Source of the DNA: Brotaphodocola sp003480315
Lineage (GTDB): Bacteria; Bacillota; Clostridia; Lachnospirales; Lachnospiraceae
NCBI RefSeq assembly: GCF_964246085.1
Contig: NZ_CAXTPD010000011.1
Reading direction: 5' to 3' (one strand)
Length of the DNA stretch: 64,000 bases
Under the pieces are notes generated by a model, which saw only the letters and a program-made list of their open reading frames with translations, made no database searches and had not been told where the DNA came from. Made by a program: the position numbers and the translations under genes. Shown here one piece after another: positions 26,566 to 34,535 of the stretch. Position 1 is the stretch's first letter, and the number at the start of each line of letters is the position of its first letter.

Positions 26566-26584
26566 TACTACAATATATTTATGG

Positions 26585-26845
26585 TTAATATCCCTTACAG
26601 CCAGTAAGGAATTATCCATCTTGTTGCTTAAGCTGTTAAAATGTATGGAGCAATCGGTATATCGTCTTATTCATCTTGGACTTCGCGTCCGTTGCCGAGA
26701 CTGATAACCAGCTCCTCATTTGCAGCGTTCGTTTTATGCAGGTTGAACTGCCTTCGGTACGTTCGTGTCACACCACAGTAGATGGAATAGGCAATGAGTA
26801 AAACTGGTCTTTATCCATTGCATAATCTGATTTTAAGGAGTGACA
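26585..26845 (+). ncRNA. candidate bridge RNA region of the IS110 element
   Basis: In the IS110 group the bridge RNA is encoded in the left noncoding end upstream of the recombinase. Here that segment holds CCTTAC/GTAAGG (26593-26609), GGAC/GTCC within TTGGACTTCGCGTCCGTTG (26676-26694) and GAAC/GTTC around GCCTTCGG (26743-26765). That is a series of stem-loops with internal loops long enough to bind target and donor DNA. The extent is estimated and pairing loops were not matched to flanks. Confidence 0.45.
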
Positions 26846-26850
26846 AATTT

Positions 26851-28062
26851 ATGAATATGAATGCAGTAGGTATTGATGTTTCCAAAGGAAAAAGCATGGT
26901 TGCTATCCTTCGTTCTTATGGTGAGATCATTTCAAAACCATTTGAAGTCAAACACACAGTCAGTGGGATTCGCTCTCTCATTGAGCAGATCCAATCCATT
27001 GATGGCGAATCTCGTATTGTCATGGAACACACCGGTCGTTATTACGAACCTCTTGTCCGTGAACTTTCGAAAGCTGACCTTTTTGTATCTGCCATAAATC
27101 CCAAACTCATCAAAGATTTTGGAGACAACTCTCTCCGCAAAGTAAAGTCCGATAAAGCGGATGCAGTAAAAATTGCACGCTATACTCTTGACAGTTGGAC
27201 GGAACTCAGACAGTATAGTCTAATGGATGAAATTCGTAATCAACTGAAAACCATGAACCGCCAGTTTGATTTTTACATGAAACACAAAACCGCTATGAAA
27301 AATAATCTAATAAGCATCCTTGACCAAACTTATCCGGGAGCTAACACTTATTTTGACAGCCCTGCCCGTGAGGATGGAAGTCAAAAATGGGTTGACTTTT
27401 CAGCCACCTACTGGCATGTGGATTGTGTTCGTAAACTCTCTCTAAACGCCTTTATCGACCACTATCAAAAGTGGTGTAAACGCAGGAAGTACAACTTCAG
27501 CCGTTCAAAAGCTGTTGAAATCTATGAAGCATCTAAGGAGCTTATTTCTATACTTCCAAAAGACGATCTGACAAAGTTAATCATCAAACAGGCTGTAGAA
27601 CAATTAAATACGGCTTCACAGACTGTGGAACAGCTTCGTACCATGATGAATGAGGCTGCTTCTAAACTGCCGGAATACCCTGTTGTCATGGCTATGAAAG
27701 GTGTAGGTAAATCGCTTGGTCCACAGCTTATGGCAGAGATTGGTGATGTCTCCCGATTTACCCACAAAGGAGCCATTACAGCCTTTGCAGGCGTTGATCC
27801 CGGCGTAAATGAATCCGGTTCATATGAGCAGAAAAGCGTTCCTGCTTCCAAGCGCGGTTCCAGTACTCTTCGTAAGACTCTGTTTCAAGTCATGGATGTT
27901 CTCATCAAAACAAAGCCACAGGATGATCCTGTCTACTTGTTTATGGATAAGAAACGAGCACAAGGAAAGCCTTATTACGTCTACATGACAGCCGGTGCGA
28001 ATAAGTTTCTTCGCATCTACTATGGTCGAGTGAAAGAATATCTGTCTTCACTCCCAGAATAA
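26851..28062 (+). CDS. IS110-family transposase (serine recombinase-like, DEDD)
   Basis: 403 residues from the ATG at 26851 (AAGGAG ten bases ahead); an upstream ATG at 26794 is unlikely. N-terminal RuvC-like DEDD domain: VGIDVSKGKSMVAIL, MEHTGRYYEPL, SDKADAVKIARYT. C-terminal Transposase_20 domain: MAMKGVGKSLGPQLMAEIGD, FAGVDPGVNESG and SKRGSSTLRK, which contains the serine used by this family. It appears intact, with no frameshift. Confidence 0.95.
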   Translation: MNMNAVGIDVSKGKSMVAILRSYGEIISKPFEVKHTVSGIRSLIEQIQSIDGESRIVMEHTGRYYEPLVRELSKADLFVSAINPKLIKDFGDNSLRKVKSDKADAVKIARYTLDSWTELRQYSLMDEIRNQLKTMNRQFDFYMKHKTAMKNNLISILDQTYPGANTYFDSPAREDGSQKWVDFSATYWHVDCVRKLSLNAFIDHYQKWCKRRKYNFSRSKAVEIYEASKELISILPKDDLTKLIIKQAVEQLNTASQTVEQLRTMMNEAASKLPEYPVVMAMKGVGKSLGPQLMAEIGDVSRFTHKGAITAFAGVDPGVNESGSYEQKSVPASKRGSSTLRKTLFQVMDVLIKTKPQDDPVYLFMDKKRAQGKPYYVYMTAGANKFLRIYYGRVKEYLSSLPE

Positions 28063-28184
28063 ATATCTCGTCAATACCTTTATTTTAGACCAGCGAATAT
28101 CGGTGGTCTTATTTTAATGTTCAAAATCTTGCAAAAATTTTTGCCTGAAATCATCAATTTGCTATTGACTTTTTATTTGCAGGC

Positions 28185-28205
28185 TCGGCAATTGAATAAC
28201 CGAGG
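28185..28205. repeat. second copy of the IS605-type right-end hairpin
   Basis: TCGGCAATTGAATAACCGAG differs by one base from TCGGCAATTGAATTACCGAG at 24708-24727, the right end of the nearby IS605-type element. No tnpA or tnpB is attached. It may be a solo-end relic or a preferred structural target. Confidence 0.65.
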
Positions 28206-28233
28206 ATTCTCGCTTATTATCCTAAAGAAAGCG

Positions 28234-28265
28234 AAAAATCCCCGCCTGCAACAGGCGAGGATTCT
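28234..28265 (-). terminator. terminator of the NSS transporter gene
   Basis: On the minus strand AATCCTCGCCTG pairs with CAGGCGGGGATT around a three-base loop and continues TTTTTCGC. It lies about 20 bases after the transporter stop. Confidence 0.85.
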
Positions 28266-28284
28266 CTCTCATACTGCTATATCT

Positions 28285-29658
28285 CTACATGGAAATCCAT
28301 CCAAACGCGTTCGCCACGGAACTGATCAGAATAATGACTGCAAATACCGGGCACAGGTACTGGACCATGATCTGGAATACTCTCTTTCTGTGGAACTTGC
28401 CTTCCCCGTGAAGCACCTCTTCCTCAATCCGTTTCATGCCTATGACTCTGGATACCAGAAGACAGGTGGCAATGGCCGCGATAGGCATCATGACGGAGTT
28501 TGTAAGGAAATCGAAGAAATCCAGAAACTGCATTCCGATGATGGTAACATTGGCTAACGGACCATAGCCCAGGCAGGAAAGACTTCCCAGCACCAGCATG
28601 ATGCCGCCGATCATGACGGTTGCTTTTTTACGGCTCCAGCCAAGCTCATCCTCGAACGTAGAAACTGCGCTCTCGGTCAGGGCAATGGAGCTGGTAACCG
28701 CCGCAAACAGTACTAACAGGAAAAACAGGATTCCAGCAATGGTTCCGAAGCCCATGCTTGCGAATACCTTCGGAATGGTAATGAACATCAGTGCCGGTCC
28801 TGCCTGCAGGGTATCCGGATCTCCGCCGGTAAATGCAAAGACTGCCGGAATGATCATCAGGCCTGCCATGATGGCAATAGCGGTATCAAAGATCTCCACG
28901 TTTCCGGTGGATGCCTCAATGGACACGTCCTTCTTCATATAAGAACCGAAGGTGATCAGAATACCCATGGCAATGGACAGAGAGTAGAACATCTGACCCA
29001 TGGCTGCCACCACCGTCATCCAGGAAAAGTTCTCCATGTTCGGAACCAGGAAATACCGGATTCCAGCACCGGCTCCCGGTCTGGTCATGGAATAGCCTGC
29101 AATGATGACGGACAGCACAATCAGGATCGGCATCATAAATTTAGATACACGCTCGATGCCGTTTCTCACACCTGCATAAATGATAAACAGGGTAAAGAAG
29201 GCAAAGGCAATAAAGCAGATTTCTGTTGCTGCTCCGTTGGAAATAAAGGCGGAAAAGTTGCCGTCCTCTGCAAGCTGTGCGCCGTGTCCGGTCAGATATC
29301 CGAACAGATACCGGATCACCCAGCCGCCGATCACGGAGTAATACGGCACGATCAGGATCGGGATCACTGCGTTGATCCAGCCTCCAAAGGAAAACCAGCC
29401 AGATTTTCCAAAGGTATGATAAGCTCCTACCGGGCTTTTTTTCGTCATGCGGCCGATGGATGTCTCCGCTACGATCATGGTGTAGCCGAATGTCAAAGCA
29501 AGAAGAATGTAGATCAGCAGAAAAATTCCGCCGCCGTATTTTGCTGCCAGATACGGGAAACGCCAGATATTTCCCAGTCCTACCGAAGCACCTGCCGCGG
29601 AAAGCACGAACCCGAGCTTTCCGGAGAAGCTGCTTCGTTTTTTATGATTTTTGCTCAT
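28285..29658 (-). CDS. sodium-dependent transporter of the NSS (SNF) family
   Basis: 457 residues with about eleven to twelve membrane helices. The first helix has SVGLGNIWRFPYLAAKYGGG, the Na+ and substrate site of the LeuT/MhsT fold. Bacterial members import amino acids, often tryptophan, tyrosine or branched-chain residues, with sodium. Nothing nearby indicates the substrate. The gene is flanked by its own terminators, so it is likely monocistronic. Confidence 0.92.
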   Translation of the reverse strand: MSKNHKKRSSFSGKLGFVLSAAGASVGLGNIWRFPYLAAKYGGGIFLLIYILLALTFGYTMIVAETSIGRMTKKSPVGAYHTFGKSGWFSFGGWINAVIPILIVPYYSVIGGWVIRYLFGYLTGHGAQLAEDGNFSAFISNGAATEICFIAFAFFTLFIIYAGVRNGIERVSKFMMPILIVLSVIIAGYSMTRPGAGAGIRYFLVPNMENFSWMTVVAAMGQMFYSLSIAMGILITFGSYMKKDVSIEASTGNVEIFDTAIAIMAGLMIIPAVFAFTGGDPDTLQAGPALMFITIPKVFASMGFGTIAGILFFLLVLFAAVTSSIALTESAVSTFEDELGWSRKKATVMIGGIMLVLGSLSCLGYGPLANVTIIGMQFLDFFDFLTNSVMMPIAAIATCLLVSRVIGMKRIEEEVLHGEGKFHRKRVFQIMVQYLCPVFAVIILISSVANAFGWISM

Positions 29659-29718
29659 AAAGTCCTCCAGTTAATTAAATTAAGTTTTTAAGCGCCATCT
29701 GGCAATTATAGCATAACG

Positions 29719-29743
29719 AAACCCCTGCTTCAAGCAGGGGTTT
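29719..29743 (-). terminator. terminator of the ECF/nucleoside phosphorylase operon
   Basis: AAACCCCTGCTT and AAGCAGGGGTTT form a 12-base inverted repeat with a very short loop, about 45 bases past the stop of the ECF ATPase gene. It is followed on the minus strand by CGTTATGC, a weak T-tract. Confidence 0.7.
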
Positions 29744-29788
29744 TGCAAAATAAAACATAGTTTTTCTTCACATCTTAAGTGATGCGCA

Positions 29789-31525
29789 TTAAGACACCTG
29801 ATCCTTCAGAAGCTCCTCCACCGTCAGATAGCTCTTTTCATAGCCCAGTGCCTCACAAAGCTGCATCACATAGGGCTTCTGCAGACGGGCCTTCTTCAGG
29901 GCTTCTTCCTGCGCGAACACTTCCTTTGCGGTTCCGTCTGCCAGCACCTGGCCGTGAGCCATGATGATGACACGCTCAAAGTTCTCTGCCACAAAATCCA
30001 TATCGTGGAGAATGGCAATAACCAGCTTGCCGCGCTCCGAGAGACTGCAGATGATGCCTCCGATGATCTGCCGTCCCTTCCAGTCCTGGGCAATGGTCGG
30101 CTCATCCAGGATCAGCACATCGGTGTCCATGGCCAGCACACTGGCAATGGCAGTCATCTTCCGCTCATAAAGCTCCAAGTCGTAGGGATTTTCTTTCTCT
30201 TTCCCGGTCAGTCCGGTCAGCTTCAGAGCACGCTCTGCTTCTTTCTTTGCGCGCTCCGCATCCATGCCGATGTTTAACGGCCCGAACAGGATCTCATCCA
30301 TGACGTTATACTTGAAGATCTGGTCATCCGGGTTCTGGAATACATAGCCCACATTTCCGGCCAGCATGGCTACCGTCTTGCCGGAGATGTCCTCGCCATG
30401 AAAATAAATGGAACCGGAGACCGGTTTTAAAAGACCCTTTAAAAGCTTGACCAGCGTGGTTTTTCCCGCACCGTTCTGGCCAATGATGGCAGTCGGGCGT
30501 TTGTCCAGCTTCATGTTCAGGTTCTTTAATACCGGAACATCTGCCAGGTAGGAGAAATCCAGCTTTTCAATGCAAAACTGCTCATCACTGGAACCGGCTG
30601 ACTCGGCCGGTCCGCCAGCCTGCGCCAATTCTGTTCCTGTCACTTTCTGCGCGCGTTCCCCGCCATCTGCACACGCCGGTGCCCCCAGCCGTTTCTCCCT
30701 CAGCACCCCGGCCGCCTCTTCCACGGTTACCGGATAGGTTCCGTCTGCCAGTGTCACGCCCTCTGCCTTGCAGATACGGGTGAAGGCCGGTGCCTGGATT
30801 CCATAATCCTTTAAGTCCGGCATGGAAAATACCTTCTGCGGCGTATCGAACGCGATCTGTTTTCCTTTGTGCAGAAGCAGAATGCGGTCACAGTAGGCTG
30901 CCAGCTTCTCAATCTTCTGTTCGATCATCAGAATGGTGATGCCGGAGCTGGTCAGGGTTTCTACAGCCTTAAAGACCTCATCACTTCCCTCCGGATCCAG
31001 CTGGGAGGTCGGCTCGTCCAGGATCATCACATCCGGGCGCATGACCAGCACACTGGCGATCGCCACGCGCTGCATCTGGCCGCCGGACAGATCAAAGGGA
31101 TTGCGGTCCCGGTACTGCCAGATATCCAGAAGCTTTAAGGCTTCCTCCACCCTGTTTTTCATCTCTTCTGCAGGCACGCCCAGATTCTGCATGCCAAAAG
31201 CCACTTCCTCATATACGTTATCCTTCGCGCCGGAAAGCTGGTTAAAGGGATTCTGGAACACCAGTCCCACATGACCGCAGAGCTGTGCCACCGGAGTCCT
31301 GCCTGCCTCAATGCCATCTACCATGACCGTTCCGCCGTAAGCTCCCTTATAAAACTGCGGCACCAGTCCCATAAGAGCCTGGCTTAACGTGCTCTTTCCG
31401 GCCCCGTTTTCCCCGATGATGCCGATAAACTCTCCCTTTTCCACCGAAAAGTCCAGTCCATCCAGCGCCAGCTCCTTCGCATGAGGATAACGGTAACGTA
31501 AATTTTCAACGGTTATTACAGACAT
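29789..31525 (-). CDS. ECF transporter ATPase, two nucleotide-binding domains in one chain
   Basis: 578 residues from the ATG at 31525 (GGAGG eight bases ahead; 31540 is an alternative). Domain 1: Walker A GENGAGKSTLS, signature LSGGQMQRVAIAS, Walker B VMILDEPT. Domain 2: Walker A GQNGAGKTTLVKLL and Walker B VLILDEPT, but the signature position reads LELYERKMTAIAS rather than LSGGQ, so one composite site may be degenerate. A poorly conserved linker (about residues 270-320) joins the domains. It powers the EcfT and S components encoded just upstream, overlapping ecfT by about 10 bases. Confidence 0.92.
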   Translation of the reverse strand: MSVITVENLRYRYPHAKELALDGLDFSVEKGEFIGIIGENGAGKSTLSQALMGLVPQFYKGAYGGTVMVDGIEAGRTPVAQLCGHVGLVFQNPFNQLSGAKDNVYEEVAFGMQNLGVPAEEMKNRVEEALKLLDIWQYRDRNPFDLSGGQMQRVAIASVLVMRPDVMILDEPTSQLDPEGSDEVFKAVETLTSSGITILMIEQKIEKLAAYCDRILLLHKGKQIAFDTPQKVFSMPDLKDYGIQAPAFTRICKAEGVTLADGTYPVTVEEAAGVLREKRLGAPACADGGERAQKVTGTELAQAGGPAESAGSSDEQFCIEKLDFSYLADVPVLKNLNMKLDKRPTAIIGQNGAGKTTLVKLLKGLLKPVSGSIYFHGEDISGKTVAMLAGNVGYVFQNPDDQIFKYNVMDEILFGPLNIGMDAERAKKEAERALKLTGLTGKEKENPYDLELYERKMTAIASVLAMDTDVLILDEPTIAQDWKGRQIIGGIICSLSERGKLVIAILHDMDFVAENFERVIIMAHGQVLADGTAKEVFAQEEALKKARLQKPYVMQLCEALGYEKSYLTVEELLKDQVS

Positions 31526-32289
31526 TCTACAATCCTCCATACCACAGCTGCCAGAATACAGATACCGAAAAGGATGGTAGCCTCACGGTCTCCTTTGTGG
31601 CGCGTTCTCTCTGTCAGCCAGGTTTTCTTCTTTCCTGCGCCAAACCCGCGCACCTCCAGGGCAATGGCCCGTTCTCTGGTATTGATCAGGGAGCTCATGA
31701 CCACCGGGGAGATCAGAGGCAGAAATGCCTTTGCCCGGGTTCTTAAGTTTCCTTCTGTTTCAAGGCCTCGGCTGCGCTGCGCATCCATAATGGTGTTCAT
31801 GGTTCCAATCATTTGCGGGATGATCTGGAATACAGAAGTTACAATATAGCCGAACCGAGGAGAAAAGCCCCGTTTTTCCAGCTCATCTACAAACTCGGAG
31901 GGCTTCGTGGAAAGCACAAATACCGCAAAGGACAGCAGCATGTTTAAGATATTAAGACCAATATGGAGGGCATAAACTATGCCCTCCCGGTAAAACTTCA
32001 GCCCGCCGATCTGAAACAGCACATTCGCATTTTTCTGATTGAACAATCCGTGAATCAGGAAAATGGTGAGCAGGATCGTAAAGGAAAACGCGATCAGCGG
32101 AACGGTCTTTTTTAAGATTTTGCCGCTGGCCAGCACAAGAAGGCTGACCGCGATAAACACGCCGAACATCCACAGCCGACCGGAAATCAGCGGAATGCTG
32201 ATGGCGGCAGCTATGTACATCAATTTGGTGAAGGGATGTACCCTGGTCAGGTAAGTCCCGTTATCTACAAAAAGACTGATACTTTTCAT
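31516..32289 (-). CDS. ecfT: ECF transporter transmembrane component EcfT (CbiQ family)
   Basis: 257 residues with five to six hydrophobic segments, the coupling helix region with AQRSRGLETEG and ALEVRGFGAGKKK. These are the two Ala-Arg-Gly-type motifs by which EcfT grips the ATPases. N-terminal HPFTKLMYIAAA is also family-typical. It sits between the S component gene (25 bases upstream) and the ATPase gene. Confidence 0.92.
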   Translation of the reverse strand: MKSISLFVDNGTYLTRVHPFTKLMYIAAAISIPLISGRLWMFGVFIAVSLLVLASGKILKKTVPLIAFSFTILLTIFLIHGLFNQKNANVLFQIGGLKFYREGIVYALHIGLNILNMLLSFAVFVLSTKPSEFVDELEKRGFSPRFGYIVTSVFQIIPQMIGTMNTIMDAQRSRGLETEGNLRTRAKAFLPLISPVVMSSLINTRERAIALEVRGFGAGKKKTWLTERTRHKGDREATILFGICILAAVVWRIVECL

Positions 32290-32314
32290 ATTCTGTTACA
32301 TTTCCTTTTCTTGA

Positions 32315-32917
32315 TTAGTCCAGAGTCTCGATCTCGGAATTTGCCTCGTACAGTGTGGTCAGCTTATTTGGAAGACCCTTTAAGATAAAGAATACCACGA
32401 TCAGCGTGATCAGCTTGTCCGGTACATCCACGACAACCTCATCCAGCAGGGAGCCCAGGAATACCGGCATATTGGCTGCCTGGGTTGCTGCGAATACCGC
32501 ATCGCCCCATACATTACCGGTAGTGCCGCCCCAGAACATAACGTTTAACGGAGTGGAAATAACCACAGCCGCAAGGCCTGCCACGCAGGCAGTGATGATA
32601 GCCTTCGGGAAGGTCTTCATAAAGCCCAGACGTGCCATGATTCCTACTGCCGCACCAATTCCAAGGCTGGTCAGCGCATAAATTAATGTAATGTTATCGC
32701 CTGCGGAAAATCCGTAGATCAGGTTGTTAGCCGCGCCACAGATTGCTCCGATGATCGGGCCGCCAAGGCATCCGCCGATACAGGTTCCGATGGAATCCAG
32801 CCACAGGGGAAGCTTTAACACGCTGGCAAACAGCTTTCCAAGATAGTTGATGCCGATGCAGGCCGGGATCAGCACGATCACCGCCGCATCAAATTTGGTT
32901 TTAAATAAGTTATTCAT
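32315..32917 (-). CDS. ECF transporter substrate-binding S component
   Basis: 200 residues, about six hydrophobic segments (for example VIVLIPACIGINYLGKLFA and IITACVAGLAAVVI), typical for an S component. The family is recognisable by size, hydropathy and gene context rather than by a substrate motif. Because the operon begins with a nucleoside phosphorylase, the probable cargo is a nucleoside or related base (inference). Spacing to the phosphorylase gene is 20 bases. Confidence 0.8.
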   Translation of the reverse strand: MNNLFKTKFDAAVIVLIPACIGINYLGKLFASVLKLPLWLDSIGTCIGGCLGGPIIGAICGAANNLIYGFSAGDNITLIYALTSLGIGAAVGIMARLGFMKTFPKAIITACVAGLAAVVISTPLNVMFWGGTTGNVWGDAVFAATQAANMPVFLGSLLDEVVVDVPDKLITLIVVFFILKGLPNKLTTLYEANSEIETLD

Positions 32918-32937
32918 AACTCACACACCCTTTCCCT

Positions 32938-33687
32938 TTAAATTGTTTTGTTTTCCAGCTTCGTCAGTGCCTCAAACGCTGTCAGGATCTCATGCTCCTC
33001 GCCCTGAGCCGTCAGAGCCTCACCGTCTGCATAGCGTCCGATGTTCTCAGCTACATTGCTCTTGCAGGCCGCCACCACATTTAAGATGGATGCCGTCTTC
33101 ATGCCACGGATCCTCCCAACCACAAACAGGGCCGCAGTTTCCATGTCAGACGCCAGCACGCCTTTTTTTGCCCAGTCCGCATAGATCGATGGATTGTCAT
33201 CCCGATACAGACAGTCATGGCTTCTTGCAATGCCGGTATGGAACCGGTAACCAGCCTCCCTTGCGCTCTCCTCGCAGGCAGTAAGCAGCCTGTGATCTGC
33301 AATAGCCGGATAGCTGAGCGGCGCATAGCCAAGAGAAGTCCCCTCATCCCGCACAGCTGCTTCTACCATGACCAGGTCTCCGACTCCGGCCTCCGGCTGC
33401 AGCGCGCCGCAGCTTCCGATCCGCACAGCTGCTTCTACACCGGTCTTTCGCAGCTCTTCCACCGCAATTGCCATGGACGGACCACCCATTCCGGTAGACA
33501 TGACCAGAACCGGCACACCGTTCCAGAGACCACTGTAGCTTTTATATTCCCGGTTGAAGGCTAACAGCTTTGCATCTTTCAAATAGCCTGCTGCCCGCTC
33601 TGCCCGGGCCAGATCTCCCGGCAGCACCGCATAACGGATCCCAAGATTTTTCGGAAGCCGGATATGCGGCATTTTACTTTCTCCCAA
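32938..33687 (-). CDS. nucleoside phosphorylase (uridine phosphorylase-like)
   Basis: 249 residues of the PNP/UDP family: VLPGDLARAERAA, VLVMSTGMGGPSMAIAVEEL, AAVRIGSCGALQPEAGVGD and VLASDMETAALFVVG, the last holding the ribose-binding Met-Glu pair. It splits a (probably pyrimidine) nucleoside with phosphate. The start is uncertain: a TTG at 33687 has a perfect AAGGAGG eight bases ahead, while the ATG at 33672 has GGGAG. First gene of the operon with the ECF transporter, so uptake and cleavage of the same compound is likely. Confidence 0.9.
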   Translation of the reverse strand: MGESKMPHIRLPKNLGIRYAVLPGDLARAERAAGYLKDAKLLAFNREYKSYSGLWNGVPVLVMSTGMGGPSMAIAVEELRKTGVEAAVRIGSCGALQPEAGVGDLVMVEAAVRDEGTSLGYAPLSYPAIADHRLLTACEESAREAGYRFHTGIARSHDCLYRDDNPSIYADWAKKGVLASDMETAALFVVGRIRGMKTASILNVVAACKSNVAENIGRYADGEALTAQGEEHEILTAFEALTKLENKTI

Positions 33688-33809
33688 TGTTATAACCTCC
33701 TTCCCAATCGTATGACGTTTCATACCCTGTATACCCGCCACCAGATTTTTGCTGCAATTCAAGTAAATAAATGTACACAAATTTGCGAATTTAACAGCAA
33801 TTTACGATA

Positions 33810-33838
33810 AAGATAACATTATCCTTACGTAAAGTCAA
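33810..33838 (-). promoter_or_regulatory. promoter of the phosphorylase/ECF operon
   Basis: On the minus strand TTGACT (33833-33838) and TATCTT (33810-33815) are 17 bases apart. A GATAA-CA-TTATC inverted repeat overlaps the -10 edge and may be an operator. It is divergent from the promoter at 33892. Confidence 0.7.
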
Positions 33839-33891
33839 TGAAATGCAGGAATCCGGCGCTATTTTGTTAATAAATTAACATATCATTCTGC

Positions 33892-33920
33892 TTGTAATAT
33901 CCTGCGCAGAAAACTATACT
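33892..33920 (+). promoter_or_regulatory. promoter of the isochorismatase operon
   Basis: TTGTAA (33892-33897) and TATACT (33915-33920) have a 17-base spacer and stand 26 bases before the ATG at 33946, which has AAGGAGGAG ahead. Confidence 0.7.
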
Positions 33921-33945
33921 GAGACTAAAAAAGGAGGAGTTTAGA

Positions 33946-34521
33946 ATGGAACAAAACAATTCAGCTGACCTGCTTCTGGTCATCGATATGCAGAACGTTT
34001 ATACAAAAGGACAGGAATGGGCCTGCGAAGGCGTAGAAACAGCCTCTGCCTCCATTCTCCGTCTGTTAAACAGCCGGATGCCGGAGCAGGTCATCTTCAC
34101 CCGGTATCTGGCCGCAGAACACCCGGAAGGTGTCTGGAAGGAATATAATGAAATGAACGCGGCTGTCAACACCGATGCATGGCTTAATGAAATGATGCCG
34201 GAATTTCTGCCCTGGGTAAAAACACACCCGGTATACACAAAAAGCGTCTATTCCTCGTTTGCTGTTCCTGAGGTTGTGAAAGCCGCAAAAAAAGCCCGCC
34301 GTCTTGTGATTTCCGGTGTCGTGGCAGAATGCTGCGTGCTCTCTACCGTACTGTCCGCCATTGACGCTGGCTGTAAGGTCATTTACCTGACCGATGCCGT
34401 GGCAGGACTCAGCGAAGCTTCCCGAACGGAAACAGAAAAGATCGTTTCCTATTTTGCTCCGCTCCACACCGAGCTCATGACCACCGAAGAATATCTGACA
34501 CACAGCAAACCGCTGTTATGA
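33946..34521 (+). CDS. isochorismatase-family cysteine hydrolase
   Basis: 191 residues. The catalytic triad is visible as Asp in LLVIDMQNVY, Lys in VYTKSVYSSF and Cys in VVAECCVLSTV, the order found in nicotinamidase-like amidohydrolases. The cis-peptide region precedes the Cys. It may hydrolyse nicotinamide or another amide; substrate residues are not diagnostic. First gene of a three-gene plus-strand operon. Its TGA overlaps an ATG of the next open frame. Confidence 0.88.
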   Translation: MEQNNSADLLLVIDMQNVYTKGQEWACEGVETASASILRLLNSRMPEQVIFTRYLAAEHPEGVWKEYNEMNAAVNTDAWLNEMMPEFLPWVKTHPVYTKSVYSSFAVPEVVKAAKKARRLVISGVVAECCVLSTVLSAIDAGCKVIYLTDAVAGLSEASRTETEKIVSYFAPLHTELMTTEEYLTHSKPLL

Positions 34522-34535
34522 AAGGAAGGATTTCC

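Larger units (their letters stand above)
24680..26570 (-). mobile_element. IS200/IS605-type insertion element (tnpA + tnpB)
   Basis: The two IS605 genes lie in the same orientation (tnpA, then tnpB 13 bases downstream). The right end is marked by the stem-loop CGGCAATTGAATTACCG at 24709-24725, the left end by the long imperfect palindrome 26499-26565. Elements of this family have no terminal inverted repeats and insert without target duplication, so the ends given are estimates. It lies immediately after the stop codon of the AAA/DUF4143 gene. Confidence 0.8.
26570..28185 (+). mobile_element. IS110-family insertion element
   Basis: A complete DEDD-type transposase gene is preceded by about 285 bases of hairpin-rich noncoding DNA and followed by about 120 bases of AT-rich noncoding DNA. 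IS110 elements have no clear terminal repeats, so limits are approximate. It sits directly beside the left end of the IS605-type element. Confidence 0.75.
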
